A DNA stretch of 64,000 nucleotides, taken from positions 2,418,001 through 2,482,000 of the forward strand of contig NZ_LT996886.1 of assembly GCF_900343145.1 (NCBI RefSeq), given 5' to 3'. Below, one piece after another: positions 40,276-47,711 of the stretch. Below the pieces are notes generated by a model that worked only from the letters and a program-made list of their open reading frames with translations, did no database searches and was not told the origin of the DNA. Position 1 is the first letter of the stretch; each line of letters starts with the position of its first letter. The position numbers and the translations under genes were made by a program. Source of the DNA: Tessaracoccus timonensis. Lineage in GTDB: Bacteria > Actinomycetota > Actinomycetes > Propionibacteriales > Propionibacteriaceae.

Positions 40276-41051
40276 TGGCTCTGGTGGTGTTGGCCTCGGC
40301 TTCGGGTGCTCCGGGCGTGACGACGACGGCGTTGGGGTTGGCGATGCGGTGGCCGCGTCCGGTGGTGTTGGTGGATGCCGACCCGGTGGGTGGTTCGCCG
40401 GTGTTGGCGGGGTTGTTCCAGGGTGCGGTGGCGCATCCGGATGCGATGGTGCAGCTGGTGCTGGCCCAGCGTGAGGGCCGGCTGGGTGAGGCGTTGCCGA
40501 CGTCGCTGCTGGTGCTGGAGGACACGAACGCGTCGGTGCTGGTGGGGCCCCGGTCGCATGTGCAGGCGGGCAGTCTGCGGGAGTTGTGGCGTCCTCTGGC
40601 TGTGGAGCTTCGAGCGCTCGAGGCGTCGGGACAGGACGTGATCATCGACGCGGGACGGTTGGGGATGGCCCATTCGGAGACGGCATTGGTGGAATCGGCG
40701 GATCTGGCGTTGTTGGTCTGTGGCAGTGGGCTGCCGGAGTTGTCGGCGGCTCGGCAGTGGGGGCTGGCCTGGGCGGAGGCGGCTGCTGCGGGCACGGGTG
40801 CCGGGACGGTGGGCTGCGTGGTGGTGGGCCCGGGCCGTCCCTACGGACTGCGGGAGGTGGCCAAGGCGGTGGGGCTGCCCGGCTTCGGGAGCGTGTGTTG
40901 GGATCCGCGGGCTGCGGCAAGTGTAAGTCGTGGCGAGAAGGTCTCGGGCCGGGCGTTGGGTCGGTGGCATCGCTCGCTCGACGCGCTGGGAACGGCCATC
41001 CGTTCGGCAGCGAGCGCGCAGGATCCATCGACGGTGCTGGAGGAGGCGTGA
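40275..41051 (+). CDS. CpaE/MinD-like ATPase of a Tad-type cluster
   Basis: A 258-residue P-loop protein of the ParA/MinD/CpaE group. It starts LVVLASASGAPGVTTTALGL, a deviant Walker A (SASGAPGVTTTA) with the lysine of KGGxGKT-type loops replaced, as happens in CpaE-like proteins. VVLVDADPVGG at 33-43 is the Walker A' region, and DVIIDAGRLG near 119 is Walker B. It is coupled by TGATG to the SAF gene before and the TadA gene after. Probable localisation factor for a Tad pilus or a conjugation-like apparatus; likely orphaned since both partners are damaged. Confidence 0.7.
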   Translation: MALVVLASASGAPGVTTTALGLAMRWPRPVVLVDADPVGGSPVLAGLFQGAVAHPDAMVQLVLAQREGRLGEALPTSLLVLEDTNASVLVGPRSHVQAGSLRELWRPLAVELRALEASGQDVIIDAGRLGMAHSETALVESADLALLVCGSGLPELSAARQWGLAWAEAAAAGTGAGTVGCVVVGPGRPYGLREVAKAVGLPGFGSVCWDPRAAASVSRGEKVSGRALGRWHRSLDALGTAIRSAASAQDPSTVLEEA

Positions 41052-42490
41052 TGAACGACCGGGTCGATGAACGGGAGCTGGAGGCTTCGGATCTGTCGAG
41101 GCTGCCATTGTTCCAGACGAACGCACCGGTCGGGTCGGCGGGGCGTCGTCGCTCGACGTTCTCGCTGGTGCGGGGCTCGGCATCGGTGGAGCGGATCCGT
41201 GCCGCTGCGGCACCGGCCAACATTCGCACCGCGACGCCCAATAGCGCTGTGACCGAGCCTGTGTTCGACGTGGCGGAGGTTCGGGCCGGTGCTGCGGTGG
41301 AGGGGGAGTTGGATTGGGAGTTGGTGCGCTCGTTGCGGGTGGCTGCGTCGGGGCAGTTGATGCGGGCGTTGGAGGGGTCGTCGGCGACGTCGGTGGCCGA
41401 GCAGCACCGGTTGGGGCGGCGGATCATTGCTGATCTGGTGGTCGAGGAGGTGGCGCAGCAGGCTCGTGCGGGTGTGCGGACGTTGTCGCCGTCGGGTGAG
41501 CAGCGGGTGGCGCAGGCGGTTTTCGATGCGTTGTTCCGGCTGGGCAGGTTGCAGCCGTTGGTTGATGACGAGCGGGTGGAGAACATCATCATCCAGGGCT
41601 GTGATGTGGTGTGGCTGGAGTACGCCGATGGTCGGGTGGTGGCGGGTCCGGCGGTGGCTGACAGTGACCAGGAGTTGATCGACTTCCTGGTCTTCGTGGC
41701 GTCGCGGTCGGAGGCGAATGCGCGGCAGTTCAGTGAGGCGGAGCCGCGGTTGCACCTGCGCCTGGATGGTGGGGCGCGGTTGGCGGCGACGGCGTGGGTG
41801 ACGCCTCGGCCGTCGGTGGTGATCCGTCGTCACCGGTTGCAGCAGGTGACCTTGGACGACCTGGTGGGGTTGGGGTCGTTGTCGGGGACGGCGGCGTCGT
41901 TTTTGCGGGCGGCGGTGCGGTCGCGTCATTCGATCGTGGTGGCGGGCGCAGGGGGCGGGCAAGACGACGATGGTGCGGGCGTTGTGCGCCGAGATCGGCC
42001 CGGATGAGGCGATCGGCACCTTCGAGACTGAGTACGAGCTGCACCTGCACGAGATGCGTGAGCGGCATCCGATCGTGCATGCGTGGGAGGCCCGGCCGGG
42101 TGGGGAGATGACGGCCTCGGGGCGTCGGGCGGGGGAGTTCAGCATCGATGACGCCTTGTACGACTCGTACCGGTTCAACCTGTCGCGCCAGATCGTGGGT
42201 GAGGTGCGGGGTCGTGAGGTGCTGGCGATGCTGGAGGCGATGCAGTCGGGGACGGGATCGTTGTCGACGACGCATGCCCGTAGTTGTGAGGACACGGTCA
42301 ACAAGCTGGTGACGTGTGCGATGAAGGCCGGCGCCCATGTGACCTACGACTATGCGGTGCGGGCGTTGGCGCAGTCGTTGGACGTGATCGTGCACGTCGA
42401 TGCCCGCACCACCGAGCAGGGCAAGCAGCGCTGGACCTCGCAGATCTGTGTGTTGGGGCCGGGGGAGAAGGCCATGGGCTGCTCGGTGAC
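41051..42490 (+). pseudogene. TadA/CpaF secretion ATPase, frameshifted in the P-loop
   Basis: Residues 1-300 in the first frame match CpaF/TadA: VEEVAQQARAGVRTLSPSGE, PLVDDERVENIIIQGCDVVW near 173-192, and SVVIRRHRLQQVTLDDLVGL near 256-275. At 41942-41962 the frame reads AGAGGGQ and diverges to a stop at 42007. The correct continuation KTTMVRALCAEIGPDEAIGT lies in another frame. Two missing bases (for example CA before the GGGGG run at 41951-41955) would give AGAQGAGKTT, the standard P-loop, so a 2-base deletion (or +1) broke the gene. Walker B and His boxes survive downstream (GEVRGREVLAMLEAMQSG, STTHA). The TadA C-terminus is lost around 42480-42510. tadB and tadC are absent. Confidence 0.75.
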
Positions 42491-42494
42491 GAGT

Positions 42495-43610
42495 TCGTCG
42501 CAAGCCCTGTCCCATATGGGGTTGGACTCCCTTCGCGTGTTCGCTCTGCGGAGGGAACTCATGGATGCGTTGGGGTGCGACGTGCCGCTGGAAGAGCTGG
42601 GCCCAACGCGCACGATCGCCACCATCTGCGCGGCAATCGTGCAGGGGTCAGAGATCACCTCAGCCGCGCCCGCGTCACACACGTCAGGAGCCTTCCCAGT
42701 CGATCTGAGCGAGAGAGACTTGGCCCACCTGAGGAGGCTCGAACGCTCGGGGCCAGACCTCAGCATCGTACCCCTGTGGATACCAGCGGGTGCAACGCAG
42801 CAGCGAGTGGACCATCTGCTTGGTGAATTCTGGTCAAACCACGCTTGGCTCGCGAGCACAATCAAGAATCACCGCTGGACCGCGGGAGACGGCACACCAC
42901 GGATCCGTCAACTGCAAGCCCTCGGAGTGGACGACTGGGAGGCTGTGCGGTCGGAGTTCAGCCCGCATCGGGCCTTGGCGCTCATCGTGAGAGTGCCCCG
43001 TCTCGGCATCACCTTCTTGGTGTTGGACCACATCCTCTACGACCAGGATGTCCTTCACGAGCTCGAAACCGACTTCCTAGACCTCAGTGCGGGGTTTGGC
43101 GAGACGTCGTCACAGGTTGCTGACGGGAGCGCCCTCGTGGCCTCGTCCTCATCCCAATCGGCCGACCGAGCAACCGTGGCTCCCGGCGGGTGGCGGCTGG
43201 AGTTCTCGTGTCCGCCAGAAGCGTTGTACGAGCGGCTCTGCGAGCATTTGCAGCGCTGGGGCAAGGCACATGACGCGAGAACGTTGCCCGTTGTCAAGCA
43301 TGTGCGTGGCGACCTACCGGCCGCTACAGGGGGCGGTGATCGCCACCGTGTCGAGAACTGGAGCTTCGACGTCGCATCGGCTCAGCTGCGAAGGTCGAGC
43401 CCCTCCGGGGCGGCCGACGAAAGTCCAGTCGTCCACCTCTCGGTGGTGGAGGCTGATGCCCGGATTCCTTGGATCCGGCTCCTCGCCACCGAGATGGTAT
43501 CCATATCCCCTCCGTCCCCCGACGGGTCGTGTTCTGCCGATATCGAAGTCTTGCTGCAGCGAGACCACGCAGCGATCAGCGTTGTTTCCTGCACCCACTT
43601 AGCCTCATGA
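42495..43610 (+). pseudogene. NRPS-like fragment: carrier protein end plus condensation-like domain, fused to TadA frame
   Basis: The open frame that carries the TadA 3' half continues without a stop into unrelated sequence. SHMGLDSLRVFALRREL followed by VPLEELGPTRTIATICAAI matches the second half of an acyl/peptidyl carrier domain; the serine of GLDSL (codon near 42528) is the phosphopantetheine site. Next, about 340 residues resemble a condensation domain: an opening SERDLAHLRRLE segment, and VLDHILYDQDVLHELETDFL in the place of the HHxxxDG motif, where the first catalytic His is Asp and the Gly is Gln. No adenylation domain is present, and there is no start codon or ribosome-binding site of its own at the joint. 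Codon use differs from the TadA part. I read it as a deletion chimaera. Confidence 0.6.
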
Positions 43611-43644
43611 TGGATCTGTTCCCTTCGCCCTCACAGGAGAGAAA

Positions 43645-44154
43645 ATGAGCCAAGGTTCACCCCTAGTGGCACGTGATCAGGCCAATCAAGACCTGGTATA
43701 CATGCCTATGGACGCGGCAACCGCACGAGAGATTGCGGATGATTGGAAATACCCGGCTCCTTATGATTTCTATGACATGACGGCGGATCCCGAGGATTAT
43801 CGTGAATTCGTTACTCCCGAGCTGTGGCCGGAATTCTTCCTTCAAGTGCGGCAGGCCGGTCAACTTATCGGTTTCCTTTCCGGAGCTTTTCCGGAAGGGG
43901 GCGATGGTTTGGAGATTGGGCTAGGGATGCGCCCCGACCTTACCGGCGCCGGTTTGGGGCGGAACTTCATGAGGTGCAATTTGGCGAGGATTCGCCAGGA
44001 ATACCCAGGCGTGGAGATTCGCCTGTCGGTCGCGTCATTTAATGTGCGGGGCATCAAGGTGTATGAGGCCAGTGGGTTCAAATTTATTCGCCACTTCAAG
44101 CAGGTGACCAATGGCGGGGAATACGACTTCGTCGAGATGAAGCTCGGCGGGTGA
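43645..44154 (+). CDS. GNAT-family N-acetyltransferase
   Basis: A 169-residue GNAT enzyme. Motif A, the acetyl-CoA pyrophosphate loop, is MRPDLTGAGLGRNFMR near 92-107 (Q/RxxGxG/A form), preceded by the beta-4 strand LEIGLG and followed by IRLSVASFNVRGIKVYEASG near 123-142, the usual beta-5/alpha-4 part. Substrate unknown. ATG at 43645 with AGGAGAG upstream. It has a lower-GC, AT-tolerant codon use (GATTAT, GAATAC) unlike the TadA-type genes just upstream, so it was probably acquired separately. Confidence 0.85.
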   Translation: MSQGSPLVARDQANQDLVYMPMDAATAREIADDWKYPAPYDFYDMTADPEDYREFVTPELWPEFFLQVRQAGQLIGFLSGAFPEGGDGLEIGLGMRPDLTGAGLGRNFMRCNLARIRQEYPGVEIRLSVASFNVRGIKVYEASGFKFIRHFKQVTNGGEYDFVEMKLGG

Positions 44155-44206
44155 AACATCACTCGATCCCACCCATGGCGGACCGTAAGCTAGTGAAGAG
44201 AGATGT

Positions 44207-44495
44207 ATGACTACCACACCCAGAATTTCGAAAAGTGTGTTTTAGCGGGTAGCCGCAACCTCCGGCCTCGGAGAGCTCTCGCAGGGGGTGGCCGACGTTG
44301 CCCTGCCACTCATCGCGGTGGGCGCCCTTGGCGCAACTGGATGGCAGGCGAGCGCCGTGACCGCGGCCGAGTCCGCGGGATTGGTCCTTTTCGGGCTCTT
44401 CGCGGGCGTAGTTGCCGATCGTCACAATCGAGTATCCGTCATCACGACCGCCAACGTGCTGCGCGCCGTGGCGTTCCTCGCGCTGCCGATAGGGG
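44207..44495 (+). pseudogene. MFS transporter remnant (amber stop, then cut by IS110)
   Basis: From ATG at 44207 the frame reads MTTTPRISKSVF, meets TAG at 44243-44245, then continues RVAATSGLGELSQGVADVAL and the MFS hallmark between helices 2 and 3, LFGLFAGVVADRHNRVSVIT. This is the start of an EntS-like major facilitator exporter. It ends in helix 3 (ANVLRAVAFLALPIG) where the IS110 element begins. About three quarters of the transporter is missing, and no continuation was found on the other side of the element. Confidence 0.75.
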
Positions 44496-45844
44496 GGGTG
44501 TCCCTATGTTGTTTGTCAAGCTGCGAGGGTGACGGGTTTGGGGTTGGGCGAGGGTGTTGGTGGTTGGTAAGGGGTGCCGTCTCGGAGCATGGCGTAGATG
44601 ACGTTGCATCGTCGGCGGGCGAGGCAGATGATGGCGGCGTTGTGGCGTTTCCCTTCGGCACGTTTGCGTTGGTAGTAGGTCTTGGATGCGGGGTCGCGGG
44701 TGGAGGCGATCCAGGCGGAGTAGAAGAGGGCGTTCTTGAGGCGTTTGTTGCCTGCTCTGGATGGGTATTCACCGCGGATGGAGGAGCCGGAGCGTCTGGT
44801 GATAGGGGCGATGCCGGCGTAGGCGGCGAGATGGCTGGCGGTGGCGAAGCTGGAGCCGTCGCCGATGGCGAGGAGGATCTGTGCGGCGGTCTTGATGCCG
44901 ATCCCGGGCATGCTCATCAAGACCTTGGAGAGAGGGAAGTCGGCGAGCATGGCTTCGACTTCTTGTGCGACGGTGGCGCGTTGGGTCTTGAGCTCGACGA
45001 CTTGCGCGGCGAAGCGGGGGATGATGCTCTCGACGGCGCGGGTGGCGGGGACGGTCACGGTTTGTTCCTCGAGTGCGGTGAAGATGCGGTCGATGAGCTG
45101 GCCTGGATTCCGGTAGCGGTGGGTCCGGGCGTAGCGCAGGACGCGGGTCTTCCCGGCCGTGGCGAGACCGGTGGGGCCGGCGTATTTGATCAACAGGTTC
45201 AGCGCGAGTTCGCTGCTGAGGGTGGTGCCGGTGAAGACCCGTTCGAGGGCGGGGTGGATCTGTGTGAGCAGCGAACGGAGCCGGTTCAGCGCGCGGGTGC
45301 ATTCGTGGGCGAGGTCTTCGTCGAAGCCGGAGAGGACTTTCAACGCGGACAGAGTTTCGCTGTTGTGATCGACCTGCCGGAGTGTGTGGGGCATGGTACG
45401 GGCGGTGTCAGCGATGATGAATGCGTCTTTGGTATCGGTCTTTGCCCGGCCGGGATAGAGGTCGGCGGCTTTGCGCATGGCCAGACCGGGCAGGTAGGCG
45501 ACCTCGCAGCCAGCGTCACGGGCGACTGCGACCGGGAGCGCGCCGATTGTGTTGGGTTGATCGACCACCAGCAGTACTCGGCCGTGGTCGAGTAGCGTGG
45601 TGAACAGTGCGCGGAGTTTGGTCTCGTCTTGTGGGAGGGGTTTGTCGAAGATCTTCTTCCCGGTGGGATCGAGCGCGCAGGCGTGGTGCTCGGTCTTGCC
45701 GACGTCCAGGCCAATGGTGATTGCAAATGGTGTCTTGCATGGTGGCTCTCCTCGATGAGAGTTTCTGGCTGGTCGCAGTCGTGACACCCACTGCCGGCAC
45801 CCACGTTACGGTGAGACCTCAGCAATGCTGGGCCGTGTCCCTAT
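44496..45844 (-). mobile_element. IS110-family insertion sequence
   Basis: A single DEDD-type transposase gene on the minus strand flanked by a 10-base direct repeat GTGTCCCTAT (44496-44505 and 45835-45844). The element is about 1339 bases if one repeat copy is counted. There are no long terminal inverted repeats, as expected for IS110. The non-coding end lies on the transposase 5' side (about 45788-45834, or up to about 45740 if translation starts later); in IS110-type elements this end encodes the bridge RNA. The left end is only about 10 bases from the transposase stop. It interrupts the MFS gene. Confidence 0.85.
44516..45787 (-). CDS. IS110-family transposase (DEDD recombinase)
   Basis: A frame of 423 codons. 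The N-terminal RuvC-like DEDD domain begins ITIGLDVGKTEHHACALDP, with further acidic residues in VVDQPNTIGALPVAVARD and AKTDTKDAFIIADTART. The C-terminal Transposase_20 domain has MSMPGIGIKTAAQILLAIGD, AAYAGIAPITRRSGSS and NKRLKNALFYSAWIAS, holding the catalytic Ser. The frame opens with about 22 residues (MSRLRPARNSHRGEPPCKT...) before the fold, so the true start may be a rare codon nearer ITIGLD. No internal stop was seen, so the protein may be active. Confidence 0.88.
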   Translation of the reverse strand: MSRLRPARNSHRGEPPCKTPFAITIGLDVGKTEHHACALDPTGKKIFDKPLPQDETKLRALFTTLLDHGRVLLVVDQPNTIGALPVAVARDAGCEVAYLPGLAMRKAADLYPGRAKTDTKDAFIIADTARTMPHTLRQVDHNSETLSALKVLSGFDEDLAHECTRALNRLRSLLTQIHPALERVFTGTTLSSELALNLLIKYAGPTGLATAGKTRVLRYARTHRYRNPGQLIDRIFTALEEQTVTVPATRAVESIIPRFAAQVVELKTQRATVAQEVEAMLADFPLSKVLMSMPGIGIKTAAQILLAIGDGSSFATASHLAAYAGIAPITRRSGSSIRGEYPSRAGNKRLKNALFYSAWIASTRDPASKTYYQRKRAEGKRHNAAIICLARRRCNVIYAMLRDGTPYQPPTPSPNPKPVTLAA

Positions 45845-46147
45845 CAGCGGTGGGCGAGTGTCTCTCGGTCGGGTGGCAACACCCCCCGGACCATCAATGG
45901 CAGGGCGAGACAGCCATGCCCGACCGAGCGACCAGATCCCCGACGTTCGAGGACTCTTCCAAGGTAACGGGCTATCTCGGTGGTTGAGTAGCGCTGCCGC
46001 GTGCTCGACGCCATAGCTATCCCGGTGGTTGAGTAGCGCCGTAGGCGCGTATCGAAACCACGACATATAGATCATGTCCGTGGCCCGTCCACCCCACCAC
46101 GAGGGTACTGATTGCACACACTCCCAGCAGGTGGTCTACTTGGGTGC
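45845..46147. other. 300-base gap after IS110 with palindromes and repeats
   Basis: No convincing gene. An inverted repeat CTCGGTCGGG (45864-45873) / CCCGACCGAG (45919-45928) is spaced by 45 bases. A partial REP-like unit is at 45979-45993 and a complete one at 46024-46059 (core GCGCC-GTA-GGCGC, arms GGTTGAGTA and GTATCGAAACC). A 36-base sequence at 46067-46102 recurs at 46658-46692. Open frames across this region mirror the palindromes and have no recognisable motifs. Confidence 0.6.
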
Positions 46148-46633
46148 ATGCTCAATGCTTTGCGGATCCGTCGGCTCTCTGTCGACGATGCGACCGCGAT
46201 GGCGGAAGTGCTGAGCGCAGCATCGCTCTATGAGTTTATTGGCGGCTCGCCACCATCGGCAGCGGAGCTCGCAAGGCGCTATGCGGTACAGGTTGTCGGC
46301 GTTTCGCCGGATGGGCAGGAACAGTGGATCAATGAGGTGGTCGTTCTTGACCCTTATGACCGGCCTATCGGCTACGTGCAGGCGACCATTCCCAGCGCTG
46401 GTGGTCCGGCGGAGATTGCCTGGGTGATCGGTGAAGCATGGCAAGGACGCGGGTACGCCACCCGAGCGGCACAGCTCCTCGTGGAGCTCCTGGTTGGACG
46501 AGGCGTGACCGAGCTGGTTGCTCACATCCACCCCGATAACGTTGCCTCGCAAAAGATCGCACAACGACTGGGGTTACAACCGACGAATCTCATCGTTGAC
46601 GGTGAGACCCGCTGGGAAGGACCTTGCGGGTGA
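46148..46633 (+). CDS. GNAT-family N-acetyltransferase
   Basis: A 161-residue acetyltransferase of the RimJ/RimL-like branch: LRIRRLSVDDATAMAEVLSA at 5-24, DPYDRPIGYVQATIP near 73-87, the acetyl-CoA loop EAWQGRGYATRAAQLLVELL near 98-117 and HIHPDNVASQKIAQRLGLQP near 126-145. Substrate unknown. The ATG at 46148 is preferred over one 12 codons earlier because the fold starts right after it. It is framed by two near-copies of a 36-base sequence, one upstream and one 25 bases after its stop, as if inserted in front of the next gene. Confidence 0.85.
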   Translation: MLNALRIRRLSVDDATAMAEVLSAASLYEFIGGSPPSAAELARRYAVQVVGVSPDGQEQWINEVVVLDPYDRPIGYVQATIPSAGGPAEIAWVIGEAWQGRGYATRAAQLLVELLVGRGVTELVAHIHPDNVASQKIAQRLGLQPTNLIVDGETRWEGPCG

Positions 46634-46657
46634 GTGCTCAGTGAGGCCTTCCAAAAC

Positions 46658-46703
46658 ATAGATCAAGTTCGTGGCTCGTCTACCCACCACGAACCTGATC
46701 TAT
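46658..46703 (+). repeat. Imperfect 17-bp inverted repeat; second copy of the 46067-46102 sequence
   Basis: ATAGATCAAGTTCGTGG (46658-46674) pairs with 46687-46703 with one mismatch and a 12-base loop. The first 35 bases match 46067-46102 at 31 of 36 aligned positions. It may be a terminator for the GNAT gene or an operator for the gene at 46731; the copy at 46067 has lost most of its right arm. Confidence 0.6.
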
Positions 46704-46730
46704 CTTCGCCCCGGGCGTACTCTTGCGGGT

Positions 46731-47045
46731 ATGACGCTCAAAGACTCAGACCAAGTGAAGACCGCCCCGCTCGTCGCCCTCGGGCTGTGCGGCGGGTTCG
46801 CGGTAGCACGCGAATCGGGTATTCGTGTGCTTGGAGGCGCGGTGCTCGCCGGCGCCGGGCTGTACGCGGGCCGCACCTGGCTGCGCAAAGGGGGAGTGGG
46901 GAAGACCGCGCTGCTGACCGCGCTCTACATGGGCGGGTTCGGCTACTCCCACAAGCTCGCCAAGAAGATTGGTGCCTGGCCCTCCGTGCTTGCTGTCACC
47001 GCCGTCGCAGCAGGCGCAGCACACTGCCTCATGGATGAGGAGTAA
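46731..47045 (+). CDS. Small conserved-type membrane protein, function unknown
   Basis: A 104-residue protein with two or three hydrophobic, glycine/alanine-rich segments: APLVALGLCGGFAVA near 12-26, GGAVLAGAGLYAGRTW near 34-49, and a C-terminal VLAVTAVAAGAAHCLM near 86-101, separated by lysine-rich turns (RKGGVGKT, HKLAKKIG). Positive charges between helices suggest an inner-membrane protein. The sequence GGVGKT resembles a P-loop by chance only. ATG at 46731, 27 bases after an inverted repeat. No family recognised. Confidence 0.6.
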   Translation: MTLKDSDQVKTAPLVALGLCGGFAVARESGIRVLGGAVLAGAGLYAGRTWLRKGGVGKTALLTALYMGGFGYSHKLAKKIGAWPSVLAVTAVAAGAAHCLMDEE

Positions 47046-47058
47046 CGGCGCCGTTTCC

Positions 47059-47141
47059 GGTGGTTGAGTAGCGCCGCAGGCGCGTATCGAAACCACGTCG
47101 CTGCGTCTCGATACAGCGGCTACGCCGCCTACTCGACGACC
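47059..47141. repeat. Two REP-like palindromic units
   Basis: GGTGGTTGAGTAGC...GTATCGAAACC at 47059-47094 (core GCGCC-GCA-GGCGC) and an inverted, diverged unit TCTCGATAC...CTACTCGACGACCA at 47106-47141 (core GCGGC-TAC-GCCGC). They are the same family as at 33861-34145 and 46024-46059. They lie between the membrane-protein gene and the convergent yqeY-like gene. Confidence 0.8.
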
Positions 47142-47158
47142 AGAGCAGCTTCGCTGCA

Positions 47159-47626
47159 TCACCCAGCCAGGGCCTGCTTTACCTTTGCTGCGACGGTGGC
47201 ACCCTCGGCGCGACCGCTCACCTTCGCATTCACGGCCTTCATGATCTGGCCCATCTGCTTCATCGTGGGCTTCTCGCCCGACGCGTCGGCAGCCGCCTGC
47301 ACCTCGTCGGCGATGATCTGGTCGAGTTCCCCGTCGGTGAGCATGGCAGGGAGGTACTTGGAGAGCACCTCGGCCTCCGCAGTTTCAGCCTCCGCCAACT
47401 CGGGGCGACCACCGTCGATGTACGCTTGCGCGGAATCCTTCCGGGCGCGCACCTCGCGCTGCAGCACCGCAACCTCTTCATCCTCGGTGAGTTCGCGGGC
47501 GACGTCGCCAGCAACCTTCTCCTTCTTCAGCGCGGCAATGGCCATGCGCAGCGTGGTGGTGAGGGTCTTGTCTTTGGCTCGCATGGCGGCAACCATGTCG
47601 TCGTGGATCTGCTTCTCGAGGCTCAT
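47159..47626 (-). CDS. GatB/YqeY-domain protein
   Basis: A 155-residue helical protein of the YqeY family, related to the tail domain of GatB, which binds tRNA. Conserved stretches: LEKQIHDDMVAAMRAKD at 3-19, TLRMAIAALKKEKV near 26-39, AEAEVLSKYLPAML near 83-96 and GEKPTMKQMGQIMKAVNAKV near 117-136. Proposed to take part in tRNA-linked amidation or modification; the precise role is not known. ATG at 47626 with a GGAGCC-type site upstream. Convergent with nothing; REP-like repeats follow its stop. Confidence 0.9.
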   Translation of the reverse strand: MSLEKQIHDDMVAAMRAKDKTLTTTLRMAIAALKKEKVAGDVARELTEDEEVAVLQREVRARKDSAQAYIDGGRPELAEAETAEAEVLSKYLPAMLTDGELDQIIADEVQAAADASGEKPTMKQMGQIMKAVNAKVSGRAEGATVAAKVKQALAG

Positions 47627-47711
47627 CTATGGCTCCTAATTACTAGTACGGCCTTCATTTTTCCACACCCCAACAAGCGCGACGTCGCCAACATAGGGCA
47701 TAGTCACCTGC

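Noticed and set aside
40841-42515. Long minus-strand open frames opposite the TadA/CpaE genes
   Set aside because: His/Arg/Pro-rich translations are what GTG/CTG-rich plus-strand codons give when reversed; no domains.
44288-45595. A 435-codon plus-strand frame that starts in the MFS remnant and crosses the IS110 element
   Set aside because: Beyond 44496 it is antisense to the transposase and Gly/Asp-rich with no domain; only the first ~70 codons are MFS.
46731-47045. GGVGKT in the small membrane protein as a nucleotide-binding P-loop
   Set aside because: It sits in a short loop between hydrophobic segments with no Walker B or alpha/beta fold around it.
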